Assembly: GCA_022793975.1 (NCBI GenBank)
Contig: JAAWDW010000002.1
Coordinates: 1 to 6,303 of the forward strand
Length of the DNA stretch: 6,303 nt
Reading direction: 5' to 3'
Source: Bacillota bacterium
Lineage (GTDB): Bacteria > Bacillota > Clostridia > Peptostreptococcales > Anaerovoracaceae
The notes below the pieces were generated by a model. The model was not told where the DNA came from and made no database searches. It worked only from the letters and a program-made list of their open reading frames with translations. The position numbers and the translations under genes are program-made. Of the stretch, positions 5,272 through 6,303 are shown piece after piece (the first letter of the stretch is position 1; every line of letters starts with the position of its first letter).

Positions 5272-5763
5272 ATGGCGATAGAAAAAGTAAGAAAGTATTT
5301 TGAAGAAATAGGTATTGCGGATAAAATACAGGAATTTGATGTATCCAGTGCGACAGTTGAGCTGGCGGCACAGGCTGTCGGTGTAGAAGGTGCAAGGATA
5401 TGCAAAACACTTTCATTTAAGACGCCGGAAGGCGGCTGCATTCTGATAGAAACAGCAGGAGACGGAAAAATTAATAATCAGAAATTCAAACAGACTTTCG
5501 GATTTAAAGCAAAGATGCTGACTCCGGAGGAAGTTATTGAATTTACAGGACATGCAATCGGCGGGGTATGCGCGTTCGCTATAGAACACCCTGACGTAAA
5601 GGCATATACAGATATTTCGCTTAAGAGATTTGAGACTGTATTCCCGGCTTGCGGCAGCGCAAACAGCGCTATAGAATTAACACCGGACGAGCTTCATGAT
5701 TATTCACATGCAGTGGACTGGATAGATGTGTGTAAACTGCCGGAGGATGAACCCCAGGCGTAG
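5272..5763 (+). CDS. YbaK/EbsC-family aminoacyl-tRNA deacylase (ProX-like)
   Basis: The 163-residue protein has the YbaK/ProRS-editing-domain fold, whose members hydrolyse mischarged tRNAs in trans (for example Ala-tRNA-Pro or Cys-tRNA-Pro). Matching elements are an N-terminal helix with the 'EFDVSSATVELAAQAVGVEGARICKTLSF' stretch (near residues 21-49) containing the conserved K45; the central GHAIGGVCAFAI loop (H94, G97-G98-V99), equivalent to the family's GxxxGGVPPF; and the C-terminal FPACGSANSAIELTPDEL segment. The replacement of the usual P-P by C-A in the loop is a mild oddity and could affect the substrate. The ATG at 5272 is preceded by AGGAGG (5258-5263) at 8 nt. It lies 130 nt after psuG; that gap is A/G-rich and shows no clear promoter or terminator, so it may be read through from the pseudouridine operon. 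The exact mischarged tRNA recognised cannot be assigned. Confidence 0.88.
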   Translation: MAIEKVRKYFEEIGIADKIQEFDVSSATVELAAQAVGVEGARICKTLSFKTPEGGCILIETAGDGKINNQKFKQTFGFKAKMLTPEEVIEFTGHAIGGVCAFAIEHPDVKAYTDISLKRFETVFPACGSANSAIELTPDELHDYSHAVDWIDVCKLPEDEPQA

Positions 5764-5827
5764 TAACGGGTGCGCAAATGTGACCGGCATCCTGAAGAAA
5801 GCGCGGGATATGAAAAGATGAGATTTA

Positions 5828-5848
5828 CATATGAATTGTGCATATGAA
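5828..5848 (+). repeat. CATATGAA short direct repeat upstream of hypC
   Basis: CATATGAA occurs at 5828-5835 and again at 5841-5848, one and a quarter helical turns apart (13 bp). Because CATATG is itself a palindrome, the pair can also be read as an inverted repeat. It sits 34 nt before the hypC start codon and could be an operator half-site pair or chance in an A/T-rich gap. No sigma-A promoter was recognised nearby. Confidence 0.35.
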
Positions 5849-5881
5849 ATTTGAAAGAATTAAGACAAGGGAGAAAAATAT

Positions 5882-6103
5882 ATGTGTATAGCAATACCCG
5901 GAAGGGTTGTTTCGATAGACGGGCAGACTGCGCAGGTAGATTTTAAGGGTAACAATGTTCCTGTGAATATTGGGCTTGTGGAGCCGAAAGTCGGTCAGTA
6001 TGTACTTGTTCATGCGGGCTGTGCTATAGAAGTTATGGAAAAGGAAAAGGCAGAAGAAATTATAGAGCTGTTCACTGACCTTGAGGAGGAATTTGAAAGT
6101 TGA
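5882..6103 (+). CDS. hypC: Hydrogenase maturation factor HypC
   Basis: The 73-residue protein is a full-length HypC/HybG chaperone. It begins MCIAIPGRVVSI, where C2 is the essential cysteine that carries the iron centre after Met removal, and continues with the OB-like strands AQVDFKGNNVPVNIGLVEPKVGQYVLVHAGCAIEVM and a C-terminal acidic helix (KEKAEEIIELFTDLEEEFES). HypC works with HypD to hold iron while CN and CO ligands are attached, then delivers Fe(CN)2CO to the large subunit of a [NiFe] hydrogenase. AAGGGAG (5867-5873) lies 8 nt before the ATG. Its stop TGA (6101-6103) overlaps the TTG start of hypD by three bases, giving the compact TTGA junction of translationally coupled genes. The 118-nt gap upstream has no coding potential; no promoter is evident there. 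Confidence 0.96.
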   Translation: MCIAIPGRVVSIDGQTAQVDFKGNNVPVNIGLVEPKVGQYVLVHAGCAIEVMEKEKAEEIIELFTDLEEEFES

Positions 6104-6303
6104 AAACGGAAGACGTTATAAAATATCTGCGGGAGTATGACGGACGTCCGCTTAAACTTATGGAGGTGTGCGGCACTCATACGGCAAGTATTTTCAAAAA
6201 CGGAATACGTTCGCTTATTTCTCCGAAAATAAAGCTTATTTCGGGACCGGGATGTCCGGTATGCGTTACGCCGACCGCATATATAGATAAGGTAATTGAA
6301 TAT
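6100..6303 (+). CDS. hypD: Hydrogenase maturation protein HypD, 3' partial
   Basis: Sixty-eight codons of HypD are present before the window ends; the full protein is about 350-380 aa. The start is TTG at 6100, overlapping the hypC stop and preceded by AGGAGG (6084-6089) at 10 nt, inside the hypC coding sequence. Family signatures are MEVCGTHT (C24, H27) and SGPGCPVCVTP (C52, C55); these correspond to the conserved cysteines of E. coli HypD that coordinate iron or exchange electrons during ligand assembly. HypD also carries a C-terminal [4Fe-4S] cluster, which lies outside the window. The hypCD pair implies a [NiFe] hydrogenase and the remaining hyp genes elsewhere, probably downstream (inference). 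Confidence 0.95.
   Translation, partial: MKTEDVIKYLREYDGRPLKLMEVCGTHTASIFKNGIRSLISPKIKLISGPGCPVCVTPTAYIDKVIEY

Noticed and set aside
4824..5441. Minus-strand frame of 205 codons across the psuG/deacylase junction
   Set aside because: It lies opposite two clearly recognised genes, has a hydrophobic composition typical of antisense frames, and shows no recognisable family.

Overview
The window looks like an ordinary chromosomal stretch from an anaerobic, low-to-moderate GC Firmicute of the class Clostridia (inference). Support comes from strong AGGAGG-type ribosome binding sites, sigma-A promoters, TTG starts, frequent ATA codons, a YdbC-type PC4 protein, a membrane polyferredoxin and Hyp hydrogenase-maturation genes. 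No insertion sequence, phage gene, CRISPR array, tRNA or rRNA is visible.

Layout: (1) Positions 1-1333, + strand: the 3' part of a DJ-1/PfpI gene, then a PHP-domain phosphoesterase gene, closed by an intrinsic terminator. (2) Positions 1427-2231, + strand: a near-consensus sigma-A promoter, an A-rich leader of about 200 nt, a gene for a YdbC/PC4-type ssDNA-binding protein, a 45-residue cysteine-rich single-pass membrane peptide, and a perfect 13-bp hairpin terminator. (3) Positions 2242-3063, - strand: a six-helix membrane protein with two C-terminal [4Fe-4S] motifs, convergent with block 2. (4) Positions 3064-3224: a divergent promoter region. (5) Positions 3225-5763, + strand: a pseudouridine kinase (PsuK-like), pseudouridine-5'-phosphate glycosidase (PsuG) and a YbaK/ProX-type aminoacyl-tRNA deacylase. 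(6) Positions 5882-6303, + strand: hypC overlapping the start of hypD, which runs off the window.

How they work together: the kinase and PsuG form a two-step catabolic route, pseudouridine to pseudouridine 5'-phosphate to uracil plus ribose 5-phosphate. HypC and HypD form the complex that assembles the Fe(CN)2CO ligand set of [NiFe] hydrogenases, so the genome probably encodes one. The deacylase is a translation quality-control enzyme with no obvious link to its neighbours.

Most of the window is recognisable. The least explained parts are the cysteine-rich membrane peptide, the long structured leader of the PC4 gene, the oddly placed Shine-Dalgarno of psuG, and a possible frameshift at the end of the PHP gene. 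I see no convincing previously undescribed multi-gene system.
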